In this document: positions 1 through 7,307 of the stretch, piece by piece
Position numbering within the stretch: position 1 is the first letter of the stretch
Layout: each line of letters starts with the position of its first letter
Origin: an uncultured Campylobacter sp.
Lineage (GTDB): Bacteria; Campylobacterota; Campylobacteria; Campylobacterales; Campylobacteraceae
Direction: 5' to 3'
Assembly (NCBI GenBank): GCA_937965895.1
Contig: CALCKS010000310.1
Span: 1 to 13,239, forward strand
Length of the DNA stretch: 13,239 nucleotides
Made by a program: the position numbers and the translations under genes
The notes under the pieces: generated by a model
What the model was told of the DNA's origin: nothing
Database searches by the model: none
What the model saw: the letters and a program-made list of their open reading frames with translations, nothing else

Positions 1-15
1 GCAAAAACCGCCGCC

Positions 16-1167
16 CTAAACGTAAATATGCTCGCTCATCACGGGCTGCAAATTTAGCCCTCGCACGGCACCTAGTATCTCCTCGACCGAGCGCGCGTCG
101 CTGATCTCAAACTGCTCGTCGCCCTTTTTAGCCTTATCCGAGTGCGTCCCCACGCCCGTGCTAACGCCGGCCGAGATTTTGTTCGCGGCGACTGCGATGA
201 CTCCGTCACGAAAGCGCGCCGACTCGCGCGTGGAGATCGTGATATTTGCATACGGCAAAAAGAGGCGGTACGCGCAGATGACCTGAAATAGCGCCCTCTC
301 ATCGACATCCCGCGGGCCGACGTGAGCCTTGTTTATCGCGGGTCGCAGACGCGGGCAAGATAGCGCGATCTCGGCGTGCGGATACTTTTGCTGGATAAAA
401 TGCGCGTGCAGTGCGGTGGCTAGCGCGTCCTTTCTAAAGTCGTCAAGCCCCAAAAGCGCGGCAAATCCGACGCTGCGCATACCGCCCATGAGAGCGCGCT
501 CCTGAGCGTGAAAGCGGTAGGCAAACGAGCGCTTGACGCCGCCTAGGTGAAATCTCGCATACGCCGCCGGGTTGTAAGTCTCCTGAAAAACCACGACGTA
601 GTCCGCGCCGCAACCGTGCAAAAACGCGTATTCGTCGGCGTTTAGCGGATATATCTCGACGCCTACGTTGCTAAAAAGCCTAGACGCCTCTTTGCAGACC
701 TCGCCGATGTAGCCCAGATCGCTTTTTTTCGCGCTTTCGCCGGTTAGGATCAGCACGTCTTTTAGCCCGCTTTTTGCGATATTTGCCAGCTCCGTCGCCG
801 CCTCGTCCGCCTTTAGCCGCACGCGAGAGATCTTGTTTCGCGAGCTAAAGCCGCAGTAAACGCAGTCGCTGTCGCAAAAATTTGAGATATAAAGCGGCGT
901 AAAAAACTGTACCGAGTTGCCAAACTGCCTGCGCGTTCTATCTCGTGCCGCCTCCGCCATCTCGCCTAAAAATGCGCCCGCAGCGGGGCTTAGAAGCGCT
1001 TTTAACCCCTCTATGCTTAGATTTTCTTCGCCAAGAGCGCGCTTTACGCCAAGCGCGTCAAATTTCGCGTAGTCGTAGTCCTCTCGCGCCGCTAGTACCC
1101 GCCGCATCAGCGTTTCGTCTATGCGCTGGGCGCCCTGCGCATACTCCATCACGTCTATATTTTTCAA
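16..1167 (-). CDS. thiH: 2-iminoacetate synthase (tyrosine lyase) ThiH
   Basis: Radical-SAM enzyme of thiamine thiazole synthesis. The family cleaves tyrosine to 2-iminoacetate (dehydroglycine) and p-cresol, and the iminoacetate is used by ThiG. The 383-residue length is normal for ThiH. The radical-SAM cluster motif CDSDCVYC (CX3CX2C; Cys98, Cys102, Cys105) follows the family-typical segment FGNSVQFFTPLYISN. Other ThiH landmarks are VVVFQETYNPAAYARFH, the SCPRLRPA segment and the ISTRESARFRD segment near residue 310. The start is TTG at 1167, preceded by GGAG with a 6-nt spacing. The next in-frame ATG is six codons in and lacks a comparable site. The gene is last of thiS-thiG-thiH but is separated from thiG by 227 bp, so it may use its own promoter or readthrough. 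It looks intact, with TAG at 18-16. The assignment is very firm; only the start is slightly uncertain. Confidence 0.96.
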   Translation of the reverse strand: MKNIDVMEYAQGAQRIDETLMRRVLAAREDYDYAKFDALGVKRALGEENLSIEGLKALLSPAAGAFLGEMAEAARDRTRRQFGNSVQFFTPLYISNFCDSDCVYCGFSSRNKISRVRLKADEAATELANIAKSGLKDVLILTGESAKKSDLGYIGEVCKEASRLFSNVGVEIYPLNADEYAFLHGCGADYVVVFQETYNPAAYARFHLGGVKRSFAYRFHAQERALMGGMRSVGFAALLGLDDFRKDALATALHAHFIQQKYPHAEIALSCPRLRPAINKAHVGPRDVDERALFQVICAYRLFLPYANITISTRESARFRDGVIAVAANKISAGVSTGVGTHSDKAKKGDEQFEISDARSVEEILGAVRGLNLQPVMSEHIYV

Positions 1168-1394
1168 ATATTTCTCCGTTTTTTTCGTCTAAATTTCAGG
1201 CGTTAAATTTGATAGTTTTTTAAAGGCTCGGGGCCGTAAATTTTACGCGCACAAACCCGCGCCTTTTCGGCGCTAAATTTAAAACCGCGCGAAATCGTCA
1301 AATTTAAAATTCGCAGTATTTAACGAGGCAATTTTCATCCTCGCCCGCCTCAAATTTGACGCTGTTTTTCATGCCGTCAAATTTGAGGCCGACT
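1168..1394. other. thiG-thiH intergenic spacer rich in AAATTT
   Basis: This 227-bp gap is the longest without a gene in the window. No convincing reading frame is seen in it. It carries seven AAATTT words (starting at 1191, 1205, 1238, 1275, 1300, 1352 and 1379), a perfect 15-bp inverted repeat near its thiG end, and a small GCGCC-TTTTC-GGCGC hairpin at 1259-1273. I see no clear -10 box and no T-run that would make a classical terminator. It may be a 3' processing or stability region of the thiG message, or an eroded remnant of a lost gene such as thiF. The latter is only speculation. Confidence 0.6.
1347..1389. repeat. Perfect 15-bp inverted repeat downstream of thiG
   Basis: The arms GCCTCAAATTTGACG (1347-1361) and CGTCAAATTTGAGGC (1375-1389) are exact reverse complements separated by a 13-nt loop. 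The repeat begins 5 bp after the thiG stop codon. On the thiG transcript it would form a strong stem, but the following minus-strand bases (GGGCGAGGATG...) are not a U-run, so it is not a standard intrinsic terminator. Each arm is centred on the palindrome TCAAATTTGA, so it could also be a paired protein-binding site or a stem protecting the thiSG mRNA. Confidence 0.75.
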
Positions 1395-2171
1395 TTACTC
1401 CAAAAATCCCGTCAGCGGACTCGACGCCCTAGCACTTTCGCTCACATTGCCAAGCCCCGATAGATACGCCAGCCTGCCCGCCTGAATCGCTAGCACAAAT
1501 GCTCGCGCCATCGTTTTTACGTCGCCGGCAGTTGCGATAGCGGTGTTTGCCATCACGGCCGCGCAGCCCATCTGCATCGCCTCGCACGCCTGCGCCGGAG
1601 TGCCGATGCCCGCATCCACGATCACGGGCAGGTCTATCTCGGCGAGTAAAATTTTGATAAATTCGCGCGTGCAAAGGCCTTTATTCGTCCCGATCGGAGC
1701 GCCAAGCGGCATCACGCACGCAGCACCCGCAGAGGCCAGATCGCGCGCTACGTTTAGGTCGGGATACATATAGGGCATCACGACGAAGCCCATGTTTGCG
1801 AGCTTTTCGGTCGCTTTTATCGTCTCGTAGTTATCGGGCAGCAGGTATTTGCTATCTCTGATAACCTCAACCTTCACGAGGTCGCCGCAGCCAGCCTCTC
1901 GCGCGAGCTTTGCGATACGCACGCACTCATCGGCGTTCCTGGCGCCCGAGGTGTTTGGCAGTAGCGTCACGCCCTTTGGGATAAAGTCCAGGATATTTTC
2001 TATCCCGCCCTCATTCACGCGCCGAAGCGCCAGCGTCACGATCTGCGCGCCTGCCTCGTGCACCGCAGCCTCCAAAAGAGGTAGCGAAAATTTACCCGAT
2101 CCCAGGATAAAACGCGAGCTAAATTTATGCCCGCCAAGCTCTAAAATATCGTTATTTTCATCAAATTTCAT
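1395..2171 (-). CDS. thiG: Thiazole synthase ThiG
   Basis: ThiG is a cytoplasmic TIM-barrel enzyme that condenses deoxyxylulose phosphate, iminoacetate and the sulfur carried by ThiS thiocarboxylate into the thiazole phosphate of thiamine. With the start chosen here the protein has 258 residues, normal for the family. It shows FILGSGKF near the N-terminus, the Schiff-base lysine in LVKVEVI (Lys100), then YLLPDNYETIKA, VMPLGAPIGTNKGL, PVIVDAGIGTPAQA and the C-terminal ASSPLTGFLE, all typical of ThiG. A longer frame could begin at TTG 2189, but ATG 2171 has a strong GGGGGAGG site 5 nt upstream and gives the usual N-terminus. The stop of thiS lies 1 nt before this ATG, so the two are probably translationally coupled. 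No defect is seen. Confidence 0.97.
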   Translation of the reverse strand: MKFDENNDILELGGHKFSSRFILGSGKFSLPLLEAAVHEAGAQIVTLALRRVNEGGIENILDFIPKGVTLLPNTSGARNADECVRIAKLAREAGCGDLVKVEVIRDSKYLLPDNYETIKATEKLANMGFVVMPYMYPDLNVARDLASAGAACVMPLGAPIGTNKGLCTREFIKILLAEIDLPVIVDAGIGTPAQACEAMQMGCAAVMANTAIATAGDVKTMARAFVLAIQAGRLAYLSGLGNVSESARASSPLTGFLE

Positions 2172-2172
2172 C

Positions 2173-2367
2173 TCAACCTCCCCCGACAAAATGCACTATC
2201 TCGGCCGAGTCGCCGTCTCTTAGCGCCGTATCAAATTTATCTTTTGGCAAGATTTCGCCGTTTAGCTCGACCGCGATGCGCTCAGGTTTTAGACCCTTCG
2301 CCGCGAGCAGCTGTGCTACCGTTTTGCCGATAAACTCGCCCTCATCTTTGCCGTTTATTTTTAGCAT
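2173..2367 (-). CDS. thiS: Sulfur carrier protein ThiS
   Basis: ThiS is a small beta-grasp (ubiquitin-like) protein of 64 residues. Its C-terminal diglycine is adenylated by ThiF and turned into a thiocarboxylate that supplies sulfur to ThiG. The sequence opens with MLKINGKDEGE, typical of the family, and ends EIVHFVGGG, so the essential terminal Gly-Gly is present. The ATG at 2367 is preceded by GGAAAG at a suitable distance. It is the first gene of thiS-thiG-thiH, and a TATAAT box lies about 60 bp upstream. The codons for the last glycines also form the ribosome binding site of thiG. No ThiF-type activating enzyme is encoded in this window, so activation must come from elsewhere in the genome. 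Confidence 0.96.
   Translation of the reverse strand: MLKINGKDEGEFIGKTVAQLLAAKGLKPERIAVELNGEILPKDKFDTALRDGDSAEIVHFVGGG
2177..2184 (-). promoter_or_regulatory. Ribosome binding site of thiG inside the thiS 3' end
   Basis: On the minus strand the bases GGGGGAGG end 5 nt before ATG 2171. They lie inside the codons for the terminal glycines of ThiS. This site decides the thiG start at 2171 rather than the upstream TTG at 2189. Confidence 0.8.
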
Positions 2368-2430
2368 TTTCTTTCCGTTTTATTAAATTTAGCGCACCCG
2401 TGCGGGTCAAATTCGCGTCTAGAGCCCCCG

Positions 2431-2436
2431 ATTATA
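2431..2436 (-). promoter_or_regulatory. Probable -10 box for thiSGH
   Basis: A perfect TATAAT reads on the minus strand (plus ATTATA), 17 bp beyond the exporter stop codon and about 63 bp before the thiS ATG. The upstream DNA is A/T-rich (TTAAATTTAGCAAAAAG), but no good -35 hexamer is seen at the standard spacing, which is common for sigma-70 promoters of Campylobacter. The implied leader of roughly 55-60 nt is too short for a thiamine pyrophosphate riboswitch. Readthrough from the exporter operon is also possible, since no intrinsic terminator is visible in the 85-bp gap. Confidence 0.5.
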
Positions 2437-2452
2437 CCGCTTTTTGCTAAAT

Positions 2453-4684
2453 TTAATCCAAATTTTTCATCGCGAGCGTGCAGGCGGCAAGCCCGTAAAA
2501 CGCGACGCAAAGGCTAACGGCTAGCCCAAAAACGCTAACTGCGGGCGTCTGGCTAAAACTAAGCGCAAAAAACGAGATAAAACTCGTGATAAACGCGGCA
2601 AATATCCCAAATACGCGCTCTCGCCGCGACAAGTCCTCGTTTAGCGCAAAGATAAGATAATCAATCCCGACCGCGCTCGCCAAAATGAGCCCGAAAATCG
2701 CAAAAATATTTACGTGAGCGCCAAGCGCCGCAAAACCGCAAAGCATGGCTAGCACGCCAAGCGCGATGACGCTCATAACCAAAAGCGAGCGCGCCGCCCC
2801 GAAAAACGCCCACAAAAGCGCAAACGCAACCAAAAATGCGCCGCCCTTTAGCGCCGCGGCCCAGGCCTTGGCCTCGGTCAAATTTTGATTTAGCGCGCCG
2901 ACGAAATCGACGCTAAAAGCGCCGTTTGCTTTTAAAATTTCATCCGTTTTTGAGCCGCCCGCAAGCTCCTCGGCATATACCGCACTGCTGTTTTTGCTCG
3001 GTAAAAACCGCGTCAAATTTTTCGCCGCGTCAAACTCCAAAATCTCGCTAACGCCGATAGTTTGTGCATTTGTGAGATTTTCTAGTTCTGACTTTACTAG
3101 CTCGCTAGGCAATCCAAACTGTGCGTAAATTTTAAAGATCTCCTCGTCCTTTGCGGCCTCTTTAAAGATATTTTTTACACTTTCTTGCTCGGCGCGGCTT
3201 AGGATAAATTTAGAAATCGATGCGTAATCTTTGACAAGATTTGCCTGCTTCAGTTCGCGCATCAGCCGCTTTTCGTCTCCGACCAGATCACTGCCGCCCT
3301 TTAGCACGATGACGGAGTTTTGTGGCGCGGCGCCCGTTATCTCGCTGATCTTTTTAGACTGCTCCAGTAGTTCCGCAGGCGAGCTTGCATAGTCTTTGAT
3401 CTGCTCTGGTGCGCTTAGGCTTTTAAAATTTATCGCTAAAATTACCGCGCAAAGCGCAAACGCGGCGAGTAAAATTTTTAAATTTATCACTCCTGCCGTG
3501 CGCTCGCAAACTCTCACAAATTTATCAAAAAACCTTGAAAATAAGGCGCTTTGCGAAAACGTCGCGCCCTCAAAGACAAAAGGCAGGCAAAAATATGTAA
3601 ATAAAAACGCCCCAAGCAGCGTAAATAGCGAAAATATCGCCGTTTGGCGCAGTAGCTCAAGCGACGAAAAGGCAAAAATGCCGTATCCGCTCATCGTGAT
3701 GCAAAGCCCGAGCAAGAAAATCTTAATCATCGGGCGCACGCTCGCAGCCGCCACGGGCACGTTTTGATTTTTACCCAGCCAGTGCAGTGCAAAATCAAAC
3801 ATCAACCCGACCAGGCTCGTGCCGATAACCACGACCATGACACTAAGGCTCTCGTAGATCAAAAGCGAGGCAGCAAGCCCGCACGCAAAGCCGAAAATCG
3901 CGACGAAAACGACGCAAAAAATGCGCAAATTTTTAAACGCGAGTAGCAAAAAAATTGCGCAAAGACTAAGCGAAACCGCGATCATGACCGCACTTTCCTT
4001 GTCGCCGCCGGCTTTTCCGTAGGCTCCGTATAGCGCGCCGCAGCTAGCGTAAGCCTGCGCTCCGTCCTGCGCCGCGAGCTCGCGGACGCTTTCATAAAAT
4101 TTGATCAAATTTCGCGGCTCGTAGCCTGGCTTTAGGCGCGCTTTGACGAGGTAAAATTTCCTGCCCTCATGCGCAGCTTCTAGCATCAAATTTGACAAAT
4201 TTAGGCTGATTTTTGAGCCGTCCAGGCTCATGTGCGAGCTTAGGGCGAAAAAATCGTCCTTCGCGTTAAGCGGCTTAAAGGCGAATTGATTAAATAAATT
4301 TTGCGCGCTTTGCTTAAAAAACTCCTTTTTGTCTTTTACTAAAAGCTCATAGGTTTGCTCGTTTAAAAGCGCGATTTTTAGGGTGTTTAGCTGGGTTAGA
4401 TAGGAGGTTAAATTTACGTCCTGCTTTGCGGCAAACTCCTCAAAAACTCCGCTTTGCGCAGCTAATTTTTCGCTTTTTTCTAAAAACTCGGGCGAATCTG
4501 AAGCTAGCAAAAACTCGCTAGAAGCGCTATCAAGCATCGATTTTAGCGCGGTTTGCTCGGCTGAGTTTTCAAAATTTACTAGAGAAAAAATATCCGCGTT
4601 TATCTTTTTTGCGTTCATAAAACAAACGGCGAGCGCGGCTAAAAACGCCGCTAAAAAGATAAAAAAACGCGCGGATTTTTTCAT
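2453..4684 (-). CDS. MMPL/RND-type exporter of the aryl-polyene-like cluster
   Basis: This is a 743-residue inner-membrane protein of the MMPL/RND exporter superfamily. It has an N-terminal TM helix (about 6-24), a large periplasmic domain (about 25-230), a first group of helices (about 231-250, 254-278, 280-301, 320-340, 346-370, then 403-420), a second periplasmic domain (about 421-610) and five more helices (about 613-738). The two halves carry equivalent TM motifs, MFDFALHW (Asp297) and VGIDYLIFAL (Asp675), where RND/MMPL pumps place proton-relay acids. The ATG overlaps the stop of the LolA-like gene in ATGA, so the two are translationally coupled. In APE clusters the pair of a LolA-like carrier and an MMPL protein is thought to move the finished lipid-linked pigment from the inner towards the outer membrane (the position called ApeM in the naming I recall). 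The substrate is inferred from context. It is the last gene of the operon. Confidence 0.88.
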   Translation of the reverse strand: MKKSARFFIFLAAFLAALAVCFMNAKKINADIFSLVNFENSAEQTALKSMLDSASSEFLLASDSPEFLEKSEKLAAQSGVFEEFAAKQDVNLTSYLTQLNTLKIALLNEQTYELLVKDKKEFFKQSAQNLFNQFAFKPLNAKDDFFALSSHMSLDGSKISLNLSNLMLEAAHEGRKFYLVKARLKPGYEPRNLIKFYESVRELAAQDGAQAYASCGALYGAYGKAGGDKESAVMIAVSLSLCAIFLLLAFKNLRIFCVVFVAIFGFACGLAASLLIYESLSVMVVVIGTSLVGLMFDFALHWLGKNQNVPVAAASVRPMIKIFLLGLCITMSGYGIFAFSSLELLRQTAIFSLFTLLGAFLFTYFCLPFVFEGATFSQSALFSRFFDKFVRVCERTAGVINLKILLAAFALCAVILAINFKSLSAPEQIKDYASSPAELLEQSKKISEITGAAPQNSVIVLKGGSDLVGDEKRLMRELKQANLVKDYASISKFILSRAEQESVKNIFKEAAKDEEIFKIYAQFGLPSELVKSELENLTNAQTIGVSEILEFDAAKNLTRFLPSKNSSAVYAEELAGGSKTDEILKANGAFSVDFVGALNQNLTEAKAWAAALKGGAFLVAFALLWAFFGAARSLLVMSVIALGVLAMLCGFAALGAHVNIFAIFGLILASAVGIDYLIFALNEDLSRRERVFGIFAAFITSFISFFALSFSQTPAVSVFGLAVSLCVAFYGLAACTLAMKNLD

Positions 4685-5202
4685 TTTACGTTGTAAAAAT
4701 CATTTACCGTTTTGTCGCCGCTAACCTCGTTTAGTACGATCTTTTTGACGTATTTATCGCCTCCGACCAAGATACGCGTAAAGATTTGTTTTAGCAGCAC
4801 GTTTTTTGGCGTTAGCTCGATTTTCCAGTTGTTTTTGTCGCCTGAGATTTTAAAGATAAATTCCTTCTCAAGCTCGGCTTTATCGAGTTTTATGATGGAT
4901 AAAAAGAGCTTTTTATCAAAATTTTGATCGATTTTTATGAGCTGATTGCCGCTTTTTTGAAAGATACCGCGCTCGTTTATGACGATGCTCACCGCGATCG
5001 GGCTTAGCGTGTCGTAGAGCAGCTCGCTTTGGCTGAGTTCAAATTTACCGTAGCTTTTAAACTCCACGTTAAAACCGCTCAAAAACTTCGTCTGAGCAAA
5101 ATCGCCGCTGATGTTTTGCGTTTTGATTTGAGATTTTATCTCGTTAAAATCAAGCCCCATCAGGCTCGCAGCCAAACTAAAAATTATCGCTATTTTTTTC
5201 AT
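4681..5202 (-). CDS. LolA-like periplasmic lipid carrier
   Basis: The protein has 173 residues with a signal peptide: basic MKK, a hydrophobic stretch (about 4-15), then mature sequence near Leu17-Asp18. The mature part has the LolA/outer-membrane lipoprotein carrier pattern, ISGDFAQTKFLSGF near residues 31-44, alternating beta strands, and NNWKIELTPKN near 124-134. It is somewhat shorter than typical LolA of about 200 residues. The family forms an open beta-barrel that holds lipid chains in the periplasm. Here it probably hands a lipidated product to or from the exporter encoded immediately downstream, with which it overlaps by 4 bp. It overlaps the upstream thioesterase gene by 26 bp, and an AAGG site lies 7 nt before its ATG. 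The housekeeping LolA should be a separate gene; this copy looks dedicated to the cluster (ApeL-type position). Confidence 0.82.
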   Translation of the reverse strand: MKKIAIIFSLAASLMGLDFNEIKSQIKTQNISGDFAQTKFLSGFNVEFKSYGKFELSQSELLYDTLSPIAVSIVINERGIFQKSGNQLIKIDQNFDKKLFLSIIKLDKAELEKEFIFKISGDKNNWKIELTPKNVLLKQIFTRILVGGDKYVKKIVLNEVSGDKTVNDFYNVK

Positions 5203-5608
5203 TTATATACCTTTTTATTGCATTTTGTAGCTCTTGCGGGATCTCAAAGCACGTCTGCATCGCGCGCATATCCACAGCCGCCTGCGAGCTAGAGCCCGTG
5301 CACAGCGTCTCGCCTGTTTTTGCGCTTTTGACGACGTAGCCGATCTTTAGAAAACACTCGCACTCCTTTAGCGCCGCCTCCACCTCGATCTCATCACCGA
5401 AAAATACGGGCTTAATATATTTTGCCTCGATTTTTACGATCGGGTAGGCGTAGCCGTCTGCCCTCATCGCCTCGTAATCGTAGCCTATCTCCTCTAGCAG
5501 CGCGCACCTAGCCGTCTCGAAATACTTCACGTAGTTGCCGTGCCACACGACGTTCATGCTGTCCACGTCATAAAACTGCGCCTTTAGCGCGACCGATTTT
5601 GATATCAT
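5177..5608 (-). CDS. 4-hydroxybenzoyl-CoA thioesterase-like hotdog protein
   Basis: This is a hotdog-fold acyl thioesterase of the 4HBT/YbgC group, 143 residues from the start chosen. The signature FYDVDSMNVVWHGNYVKYFE spans residues 12-31. Asp16 is the likely catalytic acid and HGNY is the family motif. The segment IKPVFFGDEIEVEA near residue 70 is also typical. The reading frame extends upstream to TTG 5626, but ATG 5608 follows GGAG with 5-nt spacing and sits 1 nt past the stop of the upstream gene, so coupling is likely. The 3' end overlaps the LolA-like gene. In APE systems a thioesterase of this type (the position called ApeK) is thought to release or edit chains on the ACPs. Whether it acts on aryl-polyene thioesters here is inference from context. 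Confidence 0.88.
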   Translation of the reverse strand: MISKSVALKAQFYDVDSMNVVWHGNYVKYFETARCALLEEIGYDYEAMRADGYAYPIVKIEAKYIKPVFFGDEIEVEAALKECECFLKIGYVVKSAKTGETLCTGSSSQAAVDMRAMQTCFEIPQELQNAIKRYINEKNSDNF

Positions 5609-5609
5609 C

Positions 5610-7307
5610 TCATCTCCAAAAATCAAAAAAATTAAACCACTGCGCAGGCGTTTGCTTGCAGCGATTTTCTAGCTCGCGGACGTAAATTTGCAGATATTCG
5701 CGCGCTGCGGCTGCTTTATCTCGCCCCAGCTTTACGGCGCTTGCTAGCGGCACTAGCTCGATCCTAAATTTACCGCCCACTTTCTGACACCACAGCGAGC
5801 TTATCTTTACGCCCAAGATCCCCGCGATCAGATACGGACCGTAGTTAAAGTTCGCCTCCTTGCCCAGAAATTTCACTCGCGCGGCCTTATCGCCGCCAAG
5901 AGGCGTTCTATCGCCCATTATGCCGATATGCTCGCCGCTTTCGACGATGTTTTTTAGCTCTAGCATCGCAGCTACGTCAAGCTTATTTACCGCCATCATG
6001 CGCACGCTACCGTCGTTTTGGCTGATGCGCTTTAGCACCTCGTTAAACTCGCGCGAGTTTTTGTCGTAAGCCAAAATCACCATCCTAAAGCCCTCGACGC
6101 GCGCACCCAGAGCCTTGCAAATTTCGACGTTTCCAAGGTGCGCCGTGAGTAAAATTTGCCCCTTTTGCGTGCCGATTAGTTCGCTTTTTATGCGCTCTAG
6201 ATCAATGATCTCTAGCTCGCTATCCTTGATCTTGCCCTTCCAGACTCTAAATTTATCGCAAATAGCGCCGCCAAAGGCTTCAAAATGGCTAAAAACGCTC
6301 GTGCCATTTAGCGTCTGCGAGCCGGCAAAAACGCTCAAATTGCGCCTAAATTCCGCGATATTTTCGCGCTCGTTTTTTGAAAATATATAATAAAACCAAA
6401 CCACGATTTTAACGATAAGCTTTAGCGCAAACTCAGGCAAAATTTGCGCCAAAAATAGGCTAAGCCTCAAAAAAAACGCGCTGCCTCTTTCCTGCTTTTT
6501 CCACCAGAGATTTTGCTCGGCGTTTTCTTGAGACTCTACGGAAATTTGAGTGCTTGTCACGTTTTTCTCGCTCGAATTTAGCTCGCACGCTCGCCAAATT
6601 TTACTCAGCATAAATTTAGGCAGAGAAAAAAAGCATTTTGCGTGCATGAGGCTGATTAGCGCGTTATCGCGCACCATCTTAAAGTGCGAAACGCCACCCT
6701 TTTCATAGCGCACATAGGTATCTATCCAGCGCATATCTACGCCCTGTCTAGCGGCATTTACGAGGATTTCGATGTCAAATTCCATCCTATTTGTCTTGCT
6801 TTTTGCCGCCGCTTTTTTAAGTAGCTCTAAAGGATAAACGCGAAAACCACACATAGCGTCTTTGACGCCAAGGCTTAGCGTATTTATCGCGACCCAAAAA
6901 TTCGTGATTTTCCTACCGTGTACGCGGGATTTTGGCGCGTCCTCGCCGTAAATGGGATTTGCACAGACGATGCTTTGCGGGTGTGCCTGGCTCTCGCGCA
7001 AAAACTCACCGATGAGCGCCGCGTCGTGCTGAAAATCGGCGTCGATTTGCAAAACGTGGCTAAATCCGCACTCCAGTGCAAATTTAAACCCGTCCTTCAT
7101 CGCGATGCCCTTGCCGCCGTTTTGCGCGCGCGTGAGCAGCAAGATCCCCTCCGTTCGCTCAAGCTCTGCTAAAATTTGCTTACTCGCCTCGTCCGAGCCG
7201 TCGTCCACGACAATAACGGGCAGCTCGTATGTTTTTAGTGCGGCGATCAGGACTTTGATGTTTTGCGGGTGATTGTAAAAGGGCACTAAAAACGCAAATT
7301 TATTCAA
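5610..7307 (-). CDS. Fused family-2 glycosyltransferase and LpxL-like acyltransferase
   Basis: This two-domain protein has 565 residues. Residues 1-240 are a GT-A family-2 (dolichol-phosphate-mannose-synthase-like) glycosyltransferase. It has FLVPFYNHP at the N-terminus, VVDDGSDE (35-40), the metal-site motif DAD (89-91) and MCGFRVYPLELL near 152. After a polar linker (about 243-272) comes a lipid A biosynthesis acyltransferase (LpxL/HtrB-like) domain with a hydrophobic helix (about 294-309), the catalytic HX4E motif in HLGNVE (390-395), IMGDRTPLGG (463-472) and NYGPYLIA. The frame is open up to TTG 7346, but TTG 7307 overlaps the upstream stop as TTGA, follows AGGG, and gives the expected MNKFAFLVPFYN start; this choice is likely but not certain. 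The fusion suggests that one protein adds a sugar and an acyl group to the lipid carrier of the pigment (ApeJ-type position). Substrates are unknown. Confidence 0.85.
   Translation of the reverse strand: MNKFAFLVPFYNHPQNIKVLIAALKTYELPVIVVDDGSDEASKQILAELERTEGILLLTRAQNGGKGIAMKDGFKFALECGFSHVLQIDADFQHDAALIGEFLRESQAHPQSIVCANPIYGEDAPKSRVHGRKITNFWVAINTLSLGVKDAMCGFRVYPLELLKKAAAKSKTNRMEFDIEILVNAARQGVDMRWIDTYVRYEKGGVSHFKMVRDNALISLMHAKCFFSLPKFMLSKIWRACELNSSEKNVTSTQISVESQENAEQNLWWKKQERGSAFFLRLSLFLAQILPEFALKLIVKIVVWFYYIFSKNERENIAEFRRNLSVFAGSQTLNGTSVFSHFEAFGGAICDKFRVWKGKIKDSELEIIDLERIKSELIGTQKGQILLTAHLGNVEICKALGARVEGFRMVILAYDKNSREFNEVLKRISQNDGSVRMMAVNKLDVAAMLELKNIVESGEHIGIMGDRTPLGGDKAARVKFLGKEANFNYGPYLIAGILGVKISSLWCQKVGGKFRIELVPLASAVKLGRDKAAAAREYLQIYVRELENRCKQTPAQWFNFFDFWR
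5614..5617 (-). promoter_or_regulatory. Ribosome binding site deciding the thioesterase start
   Basis: GGAG on the minus strand lies 5 nt before ATG 5608, inside the last codons of the upstream gene. It favours the shorter thioesterase over a start at TTG 5626. Confidence 0.65.

Noticed and set aside
72..1223. Open frames antisense to or in other frames of thiH (78 and 92 codons).
   Set aside because: They overlap a clear, full-length ThiH, have low-complexity Arg/Ser/Pro-rich products and no start signals.
1259..1273. A GCGCC-TTTTC-GGCGC hairpin as terminator.
   Set aside because: Only 5 bp of stem and no T-run on either strand; recorded only as part of the spacer description.
2368..2452. 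A thiamine pyrophosphate riboswitch or an intrinsic terminator ahead of thiS.
   Set aside because: The leader is only about 60 nt, and neither the conserved thi-box segments nor a stem plus U-run is seen. ACCC-GCAC-GGGT near 2397-2408 is too weak.
3396..3946. Plus-strand frames of 123 and 60 codons opposite the exporter.
   Set aside because: They are mirror images of the exporter's hydrophobic coding sequence, with no ribosome binding site or family resemblance.
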